The notes: generated from the sequence alone by a model not told the origin. Counted from the stretch's first letter, positions 1 to 4,985 are shown. The stretch is DNA of 10,108 nt from Baffinella frigidus (GCA_026770585.1 MU646455.1:585632-595739); one strand, 5' to 3'. Made by a program: numbers and translations.

Positions 1-122
1 AAACCCCAAACCCCAAACCCCAAACCCCAAACCCCAAACCCCAAACCCCAAACCCCAAATCCTAAACCCCAACCCCCAAACCCCAAACCCCAAACCCCAA
101 CCCCCAAACCCAAACCCCCAAA
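1..122 (+). repeat. Telomere-type array of CCCCAAA units (TTTGGGG on the other strand)
   Basis: Eight perfect AAACCCC units fill 1-56. After that the array becomes irregular, with CCTAAACCCC, AACCCCC and AAACCC variants up to about 122. The C-rich strand reads 5' to 3' into the window, which is the orientation expected for a left chromosome end. The unit differs by one base from the CCCTAAA unit found further inside. It could be a true chromosome cap made of a G-rich variant, or a subtelomeric satellite derived from telomere repeat. The sequence alone cannot separate these. Confidence 0.85.
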
Positions 123-265
123 ATGGAAGCAGGTTGCGCCGTCACCGCTCTCGTCAGACGGGGGAGGATCTCCGGTCAGAGCCCTCCCGAACGAAGGTCT
201 TGTACCACGCTGCTAGCTGAAGATTTTGGTGAAGTCAGCCTGACGTAGGGTGTAGGGTTTGGAGT

Positions 266-334
266 TGTATATTGTATTGGATACAAACTGTATATTGTAT
301 TGGATACAAACTGTATATTGTATTGGATACACAC
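266..334 (+). repeat. Three-copy 23 bp tandem repeat
   Basis: Units start at 266, 289 and 312 and read TGTATATTGTATTGGATACA plus AAC. The third copy differs only near its end (ACAC for AAAC). The unit is AT-rich and not a multiple of three. Short open frames cross it, but the period shifts frame, so it is not a peptide repeat. The flanking 123-265 stretch holds nothing I can identify. Confidence 0.9.
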
Positions 335-421
335 TAACTTCAGGAGCCCAACACGCCAGATTCGCGTGTTCTTTTCAGCTCTTCTATTCGAATGGACGAT
401 GCCTAAACCAGGAAGGATTGA

Positions 422-571
422 CCACGCAGGGCGTTTCGGGGGGGTATTCCAGGGTCGCCCTTTGAGCCATTGGGTCGCCCTTGGAGCCGTTTTCTTCCCA
501 AAATTGACTTTTGAATACCGTTTCCCTCAAAAACTTGACTTTAGAATACCCCCCCCTCCAGCCCTGCGTGG
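422..571. mobile_element. Degenerate MITE-like element with CCACGC ends (copy 1 of the family)
   Basis: The ends are an 11 bp perfect inverted repeat: CCACGCAGGGC at 422-432 and GCCCTGCGTGG at 561-571. Pairing continues imperfectly inward through a G-run plus GTATTC on the left and GAATAC plus a C-run on the right, giving arms of about 28 bp. Inside are a 20 bp tandem duplication (452-471 and 472-491, starting GGGTCGCCC) and two 29 bp-spaced TTGACTTT-GAATACC motifs (508-556). The interior TTGACTTTTGAA and the right end CCCCTCCAG..GCGTGG resemble the better preserved copies at 1885-2119, 2907 and 3660. No transposase is encoded. I see no clear target duplication. Confidence 0.6.
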
Positions 572-800
572 AACCGGAGAAGCCTGCAGTCTGTCAACAG
601 TCCTTACTCTCTCCGGTGCCCCATCACTTACAGAGTCTAATCTCTCAAGTGGTCCCGATCTCAAGAGTTGACCGTTTTCTTTTTCAGGTTTAAAAAAAAA
701 GACTGGGTTTGCGGAGAGTCACGTGCTGGTTTTAAAAAGAAAACTAAAAGAAAAACCGTTTTCAGGTTTGGGAGCGGAGTGCATGGGGAGCCGGAACCAA
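572..800. other. Spacer without a recognisable gene
   Basis: No convincing gene is present. It contains two copies of an ACCGTTTTC..CAGGTTT motif (about 669-691 and 757-770). There is also a small A/T-rich inverted pair, GTTTTCTTTTT near 672 against AAAAAGAAAAC near 736. Open frames here are interrupted by homopolymers and show no domain. Confidence 0.5.
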
Positions 801-969
801 GGTATACTAGCTCTGTCCCACTTCGATTTCGTCTCCTCATCAATTCGCCCCCCCCCCGAAATTTCTCAGGTAAATTTTATGGGGGGGGGGTCAAAAATCA
901 CCTGAGAATATTTTTGGGGGGGGGATTGATGAGGAGTCGAAATCGAAGTGGGGCAGAGCTAGGTACACC
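801..969. mobile_element. Foldback element with about 70 bp arms and C/G homopolymer runs
   Basis: The left arm (801-872) and right arm (about 899-969) are inverted copies. GGTATACTAGCTCTG pairs with CAGAGCTAGGTACACC, and the CCCACTTCGATTTCGTCTCC section pairs with its near-exact complement at about 932-953. CATCAATTCG plus a C-run pairs with a G-run plus ATTGATG, and TCTCAGG pairs with CCTGAGA. The spacer is about 26 nt and holds a second run of ten G (881-890). Flanking direct repeats CCGGAACC (791-798) and CCGGAAACC (969-977) could be an imperfect target duplication. No coding content is visible. It is probably a non-autonomous element. Confidence 0.75.
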
Positions 970-1020
970 CGGAAACCGAACCCCGAACCCCGAAACCCTG
1001 AACCCTTCGCCGAAACGAGC
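970..1020 (+). repeat. Degenerate telomere-like CCCGAA/CCCTGAA tract
   Basis: Short units of the form CCGAACCC, CCGAAACCC and TGAACCC follow the foldback directly. They resemble decayed CCCTAAA telomere units in the same orientation as the arrays at 1-122 and 2175-2413. The tract is short and irregular, so the link is an inference. Confidence 0.5.
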
Positions 1021-1082
1021 CTCCCATCAACAAGGTAAGCCCCCTGCCTTTTTTCTCTCTGGAAAGAGTGGCACAATCTCAG

Positions 1083-1187
1083 TATCCCTTAAGTGGCCAG
1101 GTGGTCAAATTTGACCACCAAGAGGTCCTAGGTAGGTCCTAGGGTCCTACGGTAGGGCGTATGAGCCTACTGGCCACTTGAGGGATA
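1083..1187 (+). mobile_element. TA-flanked MITE, copy 1 (16 bp ends)
   Basis: The element is bounded by TA (1083-1084 and 1186-1187). Its terminal inverted repeats are TCCCTTAAGTGGCCAG (1085-1100) and the complement at 1170-1185, with one mismatch. Inside are a perfect 20 bp palindrome centred on CAAATTTG (1100-1119), then AGAGGTCCTAGG, GGTAGGTCCTAGGG and CTACGGTAGGGCGTATGAGC. TA flanks with short ends and about 105 bp length fit a Tc1/mariner-type non-autonomous element. That class assignment is an inference from architecture only. Confidence 0.75.
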
Positions 1188-1203
1188 GGCAGCCCCTTCA
1201 GGT

Positions 1204-1322
1204 GTGCAGAATGTGACCAGAAACTCGGCTTAAATTGCCTTATCTTGCTAACCGCAAAGTGGTCCACAATCTCTGTAGAGCAAATGGGGTAAGCCGTCTA
1301 AACGAAAAGTGCAGAATGTGAC
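1204..1322 (+). repeat. Pair of 14 bp direct repeats between the two MITE copies
   Basis: GTGCAGAATGTGAC occurs at 1204-1217 and again at 1309-1322. The region between the two MITE copies (1188-1401) has no gene-like signal. The repeat is short but exact, and it hints at a local duplication of about 105 bp that has otherwise decayed. Confidence 0.5.
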
Positions 1323-1401
1323 TGCAGAGGCATACCGCGATTTCAAGAAAGCGCCCCCCCCTCCTAGGACTAGCTAGGGCTCTAGGTATCGATCGGGCTA
1401 C

Positions 1402-1543
1402 TATCCCTTAAGTGGCCAGTAGGCTCATACGCCCTGCCGTAGGGCCCTAGGACCTGCCTAGGACCTCTTAGCAGTCAAATTTGACTGCCTGGCCCACTCA
1501 AGACTGTCTGGTCACTTTTGACTCTCTGGCCACTTAAGGGATA
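1402..1543 (-). mobile_element. TA-flanked MITE, copy 2, inverted and longer
   Basis: It is bounded by TA (1402-1403 and 1542-1543) with perfect 16 bp ends TCCCTTAAGTGGCCAG (1404-1419) and the complement (1526-1541). Read on the minus strand, its interior matches copy 1: CTAAGAGGTCCTAGG, then CAGGTCCTAGGGCCCTACGG and CAGGGCGTATGAGCC. It carries about 37 extra bases next to one end, which repeat the GTCAAA and TGGCCA-type motifs. Its central palindrome (1471-1488) reads GCAGTCAAATTTGACTGC. In copy 1 it reads GTGGTCAAATTTGACCAC, so two positions differ and both are compensated. Confidence 0.8.
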
Positions 1544-1595
1544 GGGTGCTTGGGAGAGGCGCCATGTGCAATATTTGTTTGTACCAGGAAACACA

Positions 1596-1813
1596 TTTAC
1601 CACTCGAGGCTAGAAATGTGACCATTTTAAAACTGGGATTCTTTTACAAGTGAAGAAACAACAGGTGGGTGTAGTAATTTTGCACAAATAGGGGCGTTTG
1701 GTCACGTTACTGGGGGAATTCTCCCAGTAACGTGACCAAGCCTGCCCGTGACTGGTACTAAATTTAACAACCCTACATTTAAAATGCTCCCTCTTCCAGC
1801 CTCGAGTGGTAAA
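1596..1813. mobile_element. 218 bp foldback with 16 bp perfect ends
   Basis: TTTACCACTCGAGGCT (1596-1611) is exactly complementary to AGCCTCGAGTGGTAAA (1798-1813). Pairing then weakens, with ATTTTAAA (about 1623-1630) against TTTAAAAT (about 1778-1785). It becomes exact again at the centre, a 17 bp perfect stem TTGGTCACGTTACTGGG (1698-1714) and its complement (1723-1739) around an 8 nt loop containing GAATTC. The left half also carries GTGTAGTAATTTTG (1669-1682), a motif shared with the core of the foldbacks at 2739, 6846 and 7368. No coding content is visible, and no target duplication is evident. Confidence 0.75.
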
Positions 1814-1849
1814 CGGAGGGAGCCTCAACCTTAAACTCTGATTTGGGAC

Positions 1850-1876
1850 CTGGCGTGGCTGAACTCTCCACGCCAG
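1850..1876. repeat. Small hairpin CTGGCGTGG / CCACGCCAG
   Basis: Nine-base arms at 1850-1858 and 1868-1876 surround a 9 nt loop. The arm is the same sequence as the ends of the CCACGC element family that starts just downstream. It may be a remnant end or a solo pair of ends left by that family. Confidence 0.6.
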
Positions 1877-1884
1877 AGTGCAGG

Positions 1885-2010
1885 CCACGCCAGATTCTTG
1901 GAAGGGGTTACCAAAAGTCAATTTCCCCTCAAGGCAGTGGTTTTCAAAAGTCAACAGACACATCCTGTGGTGCTTTAAAAAAATCAACCCCCTCCTCCAG
2001 TCTGGCGTGG
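1885..2010 (+). mobile_element. CCACGCC-ended MITE, copy 2
   Basis: The ends are CCACGCCAGA (1885-1894) and TCTGGCGTGG (2001-2010), and the total is 126 bp. The body reads in order: CTTGGAAGGGGT, CAAAAGTCAATTTCCCCT, a GGCAGTGG motif, TTTTCAAAAGTCAAC, a diverged middle, TTTAAAAAAATCAACCCCC and TCCTCCAG. The copy at 3660-3785 has the same order and exactly the same length, which supports the boundaries. This copy lacks the central AACCGCG palindrome. It is joined tail to tail with the inverted copy that follows. No open frame of substance is present. Confidence 0.75.
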
Positions 2011-2119
2011 GGAGGGTGTCGATTTTTAAACCGCGTTTAAACGCGGTTGTTGACTTTTGAAAACCACTGCATTGAAGGGGAATTGACTTTTGGCGACCCC
2101 TTCCAAGGCTCTGGCGTGG
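2006..2119 (-). mobile_element. CCACGCC-ended MITE, copy 3, inverted
   Basis: Read on the minus strand it runs CCACGCCAGAG (2119-2109), CCTTGGAAGGGGTCGCC, AAAAGTCAATTCCCCTTCAA, TGCAGTGGTTTTCAAAAG, TCAACAA, then the 20 bp perfect palindrome AACCGCGTTTAAACGCGGTT (2029-2048), then AAAATCGACACCCTCC. Its far end has merged with the end of copy 2. Together the two copies form a large inverted repeat with arms at about 1881-1955 and 2049-2122 and roughly 90% identity by eye. The same palindrome occurs in the copy at 2907-3017. Confidence 0.75.
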
Positions 2120-2174
2120 CTGTGCGTCCCGATGAATCTAAACCCCGTGGTTGGGCCTTGGGAAGTCCCGATCA

Positions 2175-2413
2175 ACCTAAACCCTAAACCCTAAACCCTA
2201 AACCCTAAACCCTAAACCCTAAACCCTGAACCCTAAACCCTAAACCCTAAACCCCGAACCCTAAACCCTACGCCCCAAACCCTAACCCCTAACCCCTAAA
2301 CCCCAAACCCTAAACCCTAAACCCTAAGCTCCGAACCCTAAACCCTCAACCCTGAATCCTAAACCCTAACCCCTGAACCCTAAACCCTAAACCCTAAACC
2401 CTAAACCCTAAAC
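2175..2413 (+). repeat. Interstitial telomere array, CCCTAAA units (TTTAGGG)
   Basis: About 33 units, mostly exact CCCTAAA, with scattered variants such as CCCTGAA, CCCCGAA, CCCTAACC and CCCCAAA. This is the plant/algal-type telomere motif, also known from several alveolates. It lies 2.2 kb inside a different terminal unit (CCCCAAA) and has the same orientation. It could be an old chromosome end healed or added onto, a recombination junction, or normal subtelomeric filler. It ends in an A-rich tail (AACAAAAAACAAACAAGGGG). Confidence 0.9.
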
Positions 2414-2458
2414 AAAAAACAAACAAGGGGCGTGGGGGGGCGGATGCGAAGAAGACGC

Positions 2459-2526
2459 TGCGAAAGCTTCTGAAAGGCTCTGGAATCGCCAAGGCTAAAC
2501 GGTCCTCACCCTACCCCCTCGACTAG
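2459..2526 (+). repeat. Subtelomeric 68 bp repeat, copy 1
   Basis: It starts TGCGAAAGCTTCTGAAAGGC and ends in CCCTCGACTAG. It is repeated at 2663-2730 with only about five differences. Shorter relatives with ATCGCCAA-GC-AACGG-TC-CCC lie near 3007-3040 and 3114-3150. Each copy ends in a C-rich, telomere-like run. Confidence 0.85.
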
Positions 2527-2572
2527 AGCGCTGTGCAGAGAAGTTGGCCACGGGAAATAATGGAAAATCGAG

Positions 2573-2650
2573 AAATTGGAGCCATTTTGTCAAATTTTGA
2601 GAAATTTAGACCATGGATTTCTCAGAAGTGGACAAAATGGCTCCAATTTT
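2573..2650. mobile_element. Foldback between the two 68 bp direct repeats
   Basis: AAATTGGAGCCATTTTGTC (from 2573) pairs with GACAAAATGGCTCCAATTT (ending about 2649). Pairing continues inward through TTTTGAGAAAT and ATTTCTCAGAA around an 11 nt loop (about 2606-2616). Outer pairing resumes imperfectly with AATGGAAAAT on the left and ATTTTCCCATT on the right. The hairpin sits in the 136 bp between two nearly identical direct repeats, so it may have been caught in a duplication or lie at a recombination site. Confidence 0.7.
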
Positions 2651-2662
2651 CCCATTGTTCGG

Positions 2663-2730
2663 TGCGAAAGCTTCTGAAAGGCTCTGGAATCGCCAAGGCC
2701 AAACGGTCCTCACCCGAAACCCTCGACTAG
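2663..2730 (+). repeat. Subtelomeric 68 bp repeat, copy 2
   Basis: It matches 2459-2526 along its full length. Differences are AAGGCC for AAGGCT and CCCGAAACCC for CCCTACCCCC. The period between copies is 204 bp. Confidence 0.85.
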
Positions 2731-2738
2731 ACCTGAGG

Positions 2739-2908
2739 GGAGTCGATCGAATGCGGAAACGGTTTTAAATTAAAACCATTGGATTCAATGAAAATTACTA
2801 CACGAATACTTTAATATTAGTGGTAAAACTCATTGTGTGTAGTAAATTTCATTGCCAGAAAGTTTTAAATTTCAACCGTTTCCCTATGAGATCGCAGAAG
2901 TCGACTCC
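2739..2908. mobile_element. Foldback with conserved central core, copy A
   Basis: The central core is CAATGAAAATTACTACAC (2786-2803), a 33 nt spacer and GTGTAGTAAATTTCATTG (2837-2854), pairing with one mismatch. Outside the core the arms continue: GGAAACGGTTTTAAATT on the left against TTTTAAATTTCAACCGTTT on the right, and GGAGTCGA (2739) against TCGACTCC (2901-2908). The left core arm is identical to the one in the foldback at 6846-6987. The right boundary abuts the CCACGC element that follows. It has no coding potential. Confidence 0.75.
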
Positions 2909-3017
2909 ACGCAAGGGCTCAAAAGTCAATTCCCCTTCAATGCAGTGGTTTTCAAAAGTCAACAACCGCGTTTAAACGCGGTTTTAAAAATTCAACACCC
3001 TCCTACACTCTATCGCC
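2907..3017 (+). mobile_element. CCACGC-ended MITE, copy 4
   Basis: It begins CCACGCAAGGGCTC and continues with AAAAGTCAATTCCCCTTCAA, TGCAGTGGTTTTCAAAAGTC and the palindrome AACCGCGTTTAAACGCGGTT (2964-2983). It then reads TTAAAAATTCAACACCCTCC and TACACTCT. The right end is degraded (ATCGCC in place of GGCGTGG) and runs into a copy of the ATCGCCAAGGC subtelomeric repeat. It matches the minus-strand reading of 2006-2119 closely. Confidence 0.75.
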
Positions 3018-3150
3018 AAGGCTAACGGGTCCTCACCCAAACCCCTGAACCCTGGATACGAATGAACACGAATTTGCTCTCTTTTTTGACGCTCCGCAAC
3101 AAGCTTCGCAAGAGCTCTGGTATCGCCAACGCGAAACGGTCTTCGCCCGA
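3006..3150 (+). repeat. Two short copies of the ATCGCCAAGGC subtelomeric repeat
   Basis: CTCTATCGCCAAGGCTAACG (about 3007) and CTCTGGTATCGCCAACGCGA (about 3114) each continue into a GGTCCTCACCC or GGTCTTCGCCC run. They then enter telomere-like CCTGAACCC or CCCGAAACCC. They are relatives of the 68 bp repeats at 2459 and 2663. Confidence 0.7.
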
Positions 3151-3274
3151 AACCCGAAACCAAAAAAAAATGAGTTTGCTCGGAACCCTGAAGCTCGGAA
3201 CCCTAAAATCCTAAATCCGAATAAACACGATTTTCTTTCGACCGTCAGCAAACTTGATATCTGAGACGCAGCCT

Positions 3275-3313
3275 CGGTGGGGGTGCATACATGGCGGCCG
3301 TGTTGGCAGAAAT
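3275..3313 (-). repeat. Dispersed motif with core CAACACGGCCGCCATGTATG, copy 1
   Basis: On the minus strand it reads CCAACACGGCCGCCATGTAT followed by GCACCCCC. Related copies are at 5147-5187 (minus), 5843-5880 (plus) and 6011-6038 (plus). The conserved stretch is about 25-38 bp. Confidence 0.7.
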
Positions 3314-3341
3314 AACTGTCTCCCTGTAATAGAAGTATCAA

Positions 3342-3396
3342 TGCCATTCCTGAAGGGGGTCCTTGCGATCAGGTTGTGGGGCACTCGCACATGTGG
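3342..3396 (+). repeat. GGTCCTTGCGATCAGG repeat, copy 1
   Basis: It begins TGCCATTCCTGAAGGGGGTC, continues with CTTGCGATCAGGTTGTGGGG and ends CACTCGCACATGTGG. Other copies are 3590-3623 (short) and 3813-3868 (full). Confidence 0.85.
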
Positions 3397-3473
3397 AGAC
3401 ACGAATGTGCTCTCTTTTCAGACGCTCCGTAACGTATATACCCTCTTGAAGACACGGCAGAACGCTACGATAT

Positions 3474-3533
3474 CCGTTACCTTATCCGTAGGAACCCCCC
3501 CACGTCCCTACGGGTTGCCTACCGTAGGGTCGT
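3474..3533 (+). repeat. CCGTAGG palindromic cluster, copy 1
   Basis: It contains CCGTTACC, TCCGTAGGAACC, CCCTACGGG and TTGCCTACCGTAGGG. The same words in reverse-complement order occur at 8107-8162, so the two are inverted dispersed copies. Internally TCCGTAGG and CCCTACGG can pair. Downstream of both copies lies a direct-oriented AAATCCCTTCG-AG-CC-CTGTGTG motif (about 3573-3600 and 8184-8210). Confidence 0.65.
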
Positions 3534-3589
3534 ATGTCTTATCGCGTATGGGTTATTCACGAAATCCCTTCGAAGTCCCCTGTGTGCCC

Positions 3590-3623
3590 TGGAAGGGGTC
3601 CTTGCGATCAGGTTGTGGGGCAC
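3590..3623 (+). repeat. GGTCCTTGCGATCAGG repeat, copy 2 (short)
   Basis: GGAAGGGGTCCTTGCGATCA followed by GGTTGTGGGGCAC. It stops where the other copies continue into CTCGCACATGTGG. Confidence 0.8.
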
Positions 3624-3659
3624 AAACCTGTGCAAAGGTTTCTCGGGAGTTCACGCATG

Positions 3660-3785
3660 CCACGCCAGAGTCTTCGAAGAGGTCGCCAAAAGTCAATTCC
3701 CCTGCAAGGCAGTAGTTTTCAAAAGTCAAAAACCGCTTCCAGACGCGGTTTTAAAAAAATAACCCCCTCCTCCACTCTGGCGTGG
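3660..3785 (+). mobile_element. CCACGCC-ended MITE, copy 5
   Basis: The ends are CCACGCCAGAG (3660-3670) and CTCTGGCGTGG (3775-3785), 11 bp perfect, with a total of 126 bp. The body follows the family order: TCTTCGAAGAGGTCGCC, AAAAGTCAATTCCCCTGCAA, GGCAGTAGTTTTCAAAAGTC, then a decayed palindrome (AACCGCTTCCAGACGCGGTT, 3731-3750), TTAAAAAAATAACCCCC and TCCTCCA. It defines the family boundaries best. No target duplication is obvious. Confidence 0.8.
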
Positions 3786-3812
3786 TGGGGCAAGCCCTCC
3801 TCGGGATAGATG

Positions 3813-3868
3813 TGCCATTCCTGAAGGGGGTCCTTGCGATCAGGTTGTGGGGGCACTCGCACATGTGG
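3813..3868 (+). repeat. GGTCCTTGCGATCAGG repeat, copy 3
   Basis: It is nearly identical to 3342-3396 along its length. The main difference is one extra G in the GTGGGGG run. Confidence 0.85.
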
Positions 3869-3913
3869 GGGCCTTCTGACGCGGACCGCCGCGTCGAGGG
3901 TACGCTCCCGATT
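3843..3913 (+). repeat. 71 bp direct repeat, copy 1
   Basis: It starts GGTTGTGGGGGCACTCGCAC and contains the hairpin GACGCGG-ACCG-CCGCGTC (3878-3895). It matches 4061-4131 at 68 of 71 positions, and both copies are 71 bp long. Confidence 0.9.
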
Positions 3914-3973
3914 TAATATGAAGTCCCCGATTGCTCACATGAAGTCCCTGATTGCTCTAGCCCCCGATTGCTC
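3912..3973 (+). repeat. GAAGTCCCCGATTGCTCT short repeats
   Basis: Three versions of CCC(C/T)GATTGCTC lie within 60 bp, two of them preceded by TATGAAGT or CATGAAGT. The same text reappears at 4449-4490. A single CCCGATTGCTCTA also precedes the hairpin relatives at 4141 and 4317. So this short repeat travels with the CTCGCTCATAAGAAAC family. Confidence 0.75.
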
Positions 3974-4058
3974 TACAGGGGTACCTCGCTGATACGAAAC
4001 TGCCCCGCCAAATAGGAACACCGTAGGGCCCTACGCATCGCCCTGTACTGTAGGGTCC
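3974..4058 (+). mobile_element. Half copy of the CTCGCTCATAAGAAAC foldback family
   Basis: It has the left arm TACAGGGGTACCTCGCTGAT, then ACGAAACTGCCCCG and the centre CCGTAGGGCCCTACGCATCG..CTGTAGGGTCC. The right arm is missing. The sequence switches at about 4059 into the second 71 bp direct repeat. Confidence 0.7.
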
Positions 4059-4060
4059 AA

Positions 4061-4131
4061 GGTTATGGGGGCACTCGCACATGTGGGGGCCTTCTGACGC
4101 AGACCGCCGCGTCGAGGGTACGCCCCCGATT
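4061..4131 (+). repeat. 71 bp direct repeat, copy 2
   Basis: It differs from 3843-3913 at three positions, one of which breaks the GACGCGG/CCGCGTC hairpin. The period is 218 bp. Confidence 0.9.
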
Positions 4132-4140
4132 GCTCTACGT

Positions 4141-4190
4141 GACTACCTCGCTCATAAGAAACCGCCCCTCCCTAGGACCCTACAGTAGGC
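4141..4190 (+). mobile_element. Second half copy of the CTCGCTCATAAGAAAC family
   Basis: GACTACCTCGCTCATAAGAA followed by ACCGCCCC, TAGGACCCTACAGTAGGC and then unrelated sequence. The right arm is absent. The AT-rich 4201-4300 that follows shows no gene and no clear repeat. Confidence 0.7.
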
Positions 4191-4316
4191 GATCGCCGAG
4201 TCACGGGTACGCCCCCGACTTCATATGAAGTATGACTTAATTTACGATGTTGTGATGCTATATTAGGGGTGTTTATATGCTATTTTAAAGTTAAGTCCCC
4301 GATTGCTCTATGTGAC

Positions 4317-4423
4317 TACCTCACTGATACGAAACTGCCCCCCCCCCCATAGGACCACCGTAGGGCCCTAAGCATAGCCCTACTGTATTGTCCTAGGGGG
4401 AGGCGGTTTTCATGAGCGAGGCA
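4317..4423. mobile_element. Complete CTCGCTCATAAGAAAC-family foldback, copy 1
   Basis: The left arm (4317-4354: TACCTCACTGATACGAAACT, C-run, ATAGGAC) pairs with the right arm (4390-4423: GTCCTAGGGGGAGGCGGTTT, TCATGAGCGAGGCA). The centre CCACCGTAGGGCCCTAAGCA, TAGCCCTACTGTATT forms a smaller nested hairpin. The right flank continues as CCCCTGTAC, the expected end of the family. Confidence 0.75.
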
Positions 4424-4490
4424 CCCCTGTACCCGTCTCCTCCTCTCCATTTAATATGAAGTCCCCGATTGCTCTAGCCCCCGATTGCTC

Positions 4491-4566
4491 TACAGGGGTA
4501 CCTCGCTCATAAGAAACCGCCCCCCCCCGTAGGACCACCGTAGGGCCTTATGTCAAGGGCCCTACG
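4491..4566 (+). mobile_element. Third half copy of the CTCGCTCATAAGAAAC family
   Basis: TACAGGGGTACCTCGCTCAT, AAGAAACCGCC plus a C-run, GTAGGACCACCGTAGGGCC, then TTATGTCAAGGGCCCTACG. The right arm is missing. The copy ends a few bases before the large palindromic element at 4573. Confidence 0.7.
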
Positions 4567-4572
4567 ATGATG

Positions 4573-4780
4573 TTAGAGCCAATCTGGTAGGACTTGGCCA
4601 GCGCGAACTTCGAAGTTACAAGATTGCGAACTTCTAGATGGACCCGTTTGGACATGTAGTGTTTTAAATTCATTTTTTTCAGTACAAATGGTGTTTACTA
4701 ATAATTACGGTCCATCTAGAAGTTCGCAATCTTGTAACTTCGAAGTTTGCGCTGGCCAAGTCCTACCAGATTGGCTCTAA
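4573..4780. mobile_element. Near-perfect foldback, 72 bp arms, 64 nt loop
   Basis: The left arm (4573-4644) begins TTAGAGCCAATCTGGTAGGA, and the right arm (4709-4780) ends with its exact complement. By eye the arms differ at a single position (GCGCGAAC against the complement of GTTTGCGC). The loop (4645-4708) is AT-rich and contains ATGTAGTGTTTTAAATTC and GTGTTTACTAATAATTAC, weakly like the core of the 2739/6846/7368 family. Such near-identity implies a recent origin or active correction of the arms. No protein is encoded and I see no target duplication. Only 11 bases separate it from the next hairpin. Confidence 0.85.
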
Positions 4781-4791
4781 AGCTCCTGCTT

Positions 4792-4985
4792 ACCAGAGCG
4801 ATGCCCCCTGGCTGAGTGGATGAGAGGGGTACAGGGGTACCTCGCTCACAAGAAACCGCCCCCCCCTAGGACCCTACAGCAGGCCTATGCCTAGGGCCCT
4901 ATGGTGGTCCTGGGTGGGGGGGCGTTTCTTATGAGCGAGGTACCCCTGTACCCCGCTCCTCTACTCCAGGGGGCATCGCTCTGGT
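4792..4985. mobile_element. Complete CTCGCTCATAAGAAAC-family foldback, copy 2, with extended ends
   Basis: The outer arms ACCAGAGCGATGCCCCCTGG (4792-4811) and its exact complement (4966-4985) are 20 bp perfect. The inner arms (4826-4847 and 4933-4954, 22 bp) are also perfect and carry GGGGTACAGGGGTACC. They continue through AGAAACCGCC and GGCGTTTCTT. The centre CCTAGGACCCTACAGCAGGC..CTAGGGCCCTATGGTGGTCC makes a nested hairpin. The outer arms are not seen in the other family members, so the family hairpin may sit inside a second, older inverted repeat. Confidence 0.85.

Larger units (their letters stand above)
3066..3433 (+). repeat. 35 bp direct repeat pair (3066-3100 and 3399-3433)
   Basis: Both copies read ACACGAAT-TGCTCTCTTTT followed by GACGCTCCG-AAC, with about four differences. 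Between them lie telomere-like debris (3140-3225), a copy of the GGCCGCC motif and a copy of the CTTGCGATCAGG repeat. No gene is supported in this interval, although an open frame of about 150 codons crosses it. Confidence 0.7.

Noticed and set aside
300-1114. Two plus-strand open frames of 123 and 148 codons (300-671 and 668-1114)
   Set aside because: They run through tandem repeats, homopolymers and the 801-969 foldback, and show no domain or plausible composition.
1610-1987. Minus-strand open frame of 125 codons
   Set aside because: It covers the 1596-1813 foldback and part of the CCACGCC element. Its continuity is explained by repeat sequence, and no motif is visible.
3254-3715. Plus-strand open frame of 153 codons, the longest in the window
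   Set aside because: It crosses the GGCCGCC motif, two CTTGCGATCAGG repeats and half of a MITE. The same repeats occur elsewhere in other frames, so it is not coding.
3810-4570. CRISPR-like array, because short repeats recur at intervals
   Set aside because: Repeats differ in length and order, spacers are not uniform, no cas gene is present and the telomere arrays indicate a eukaryote.
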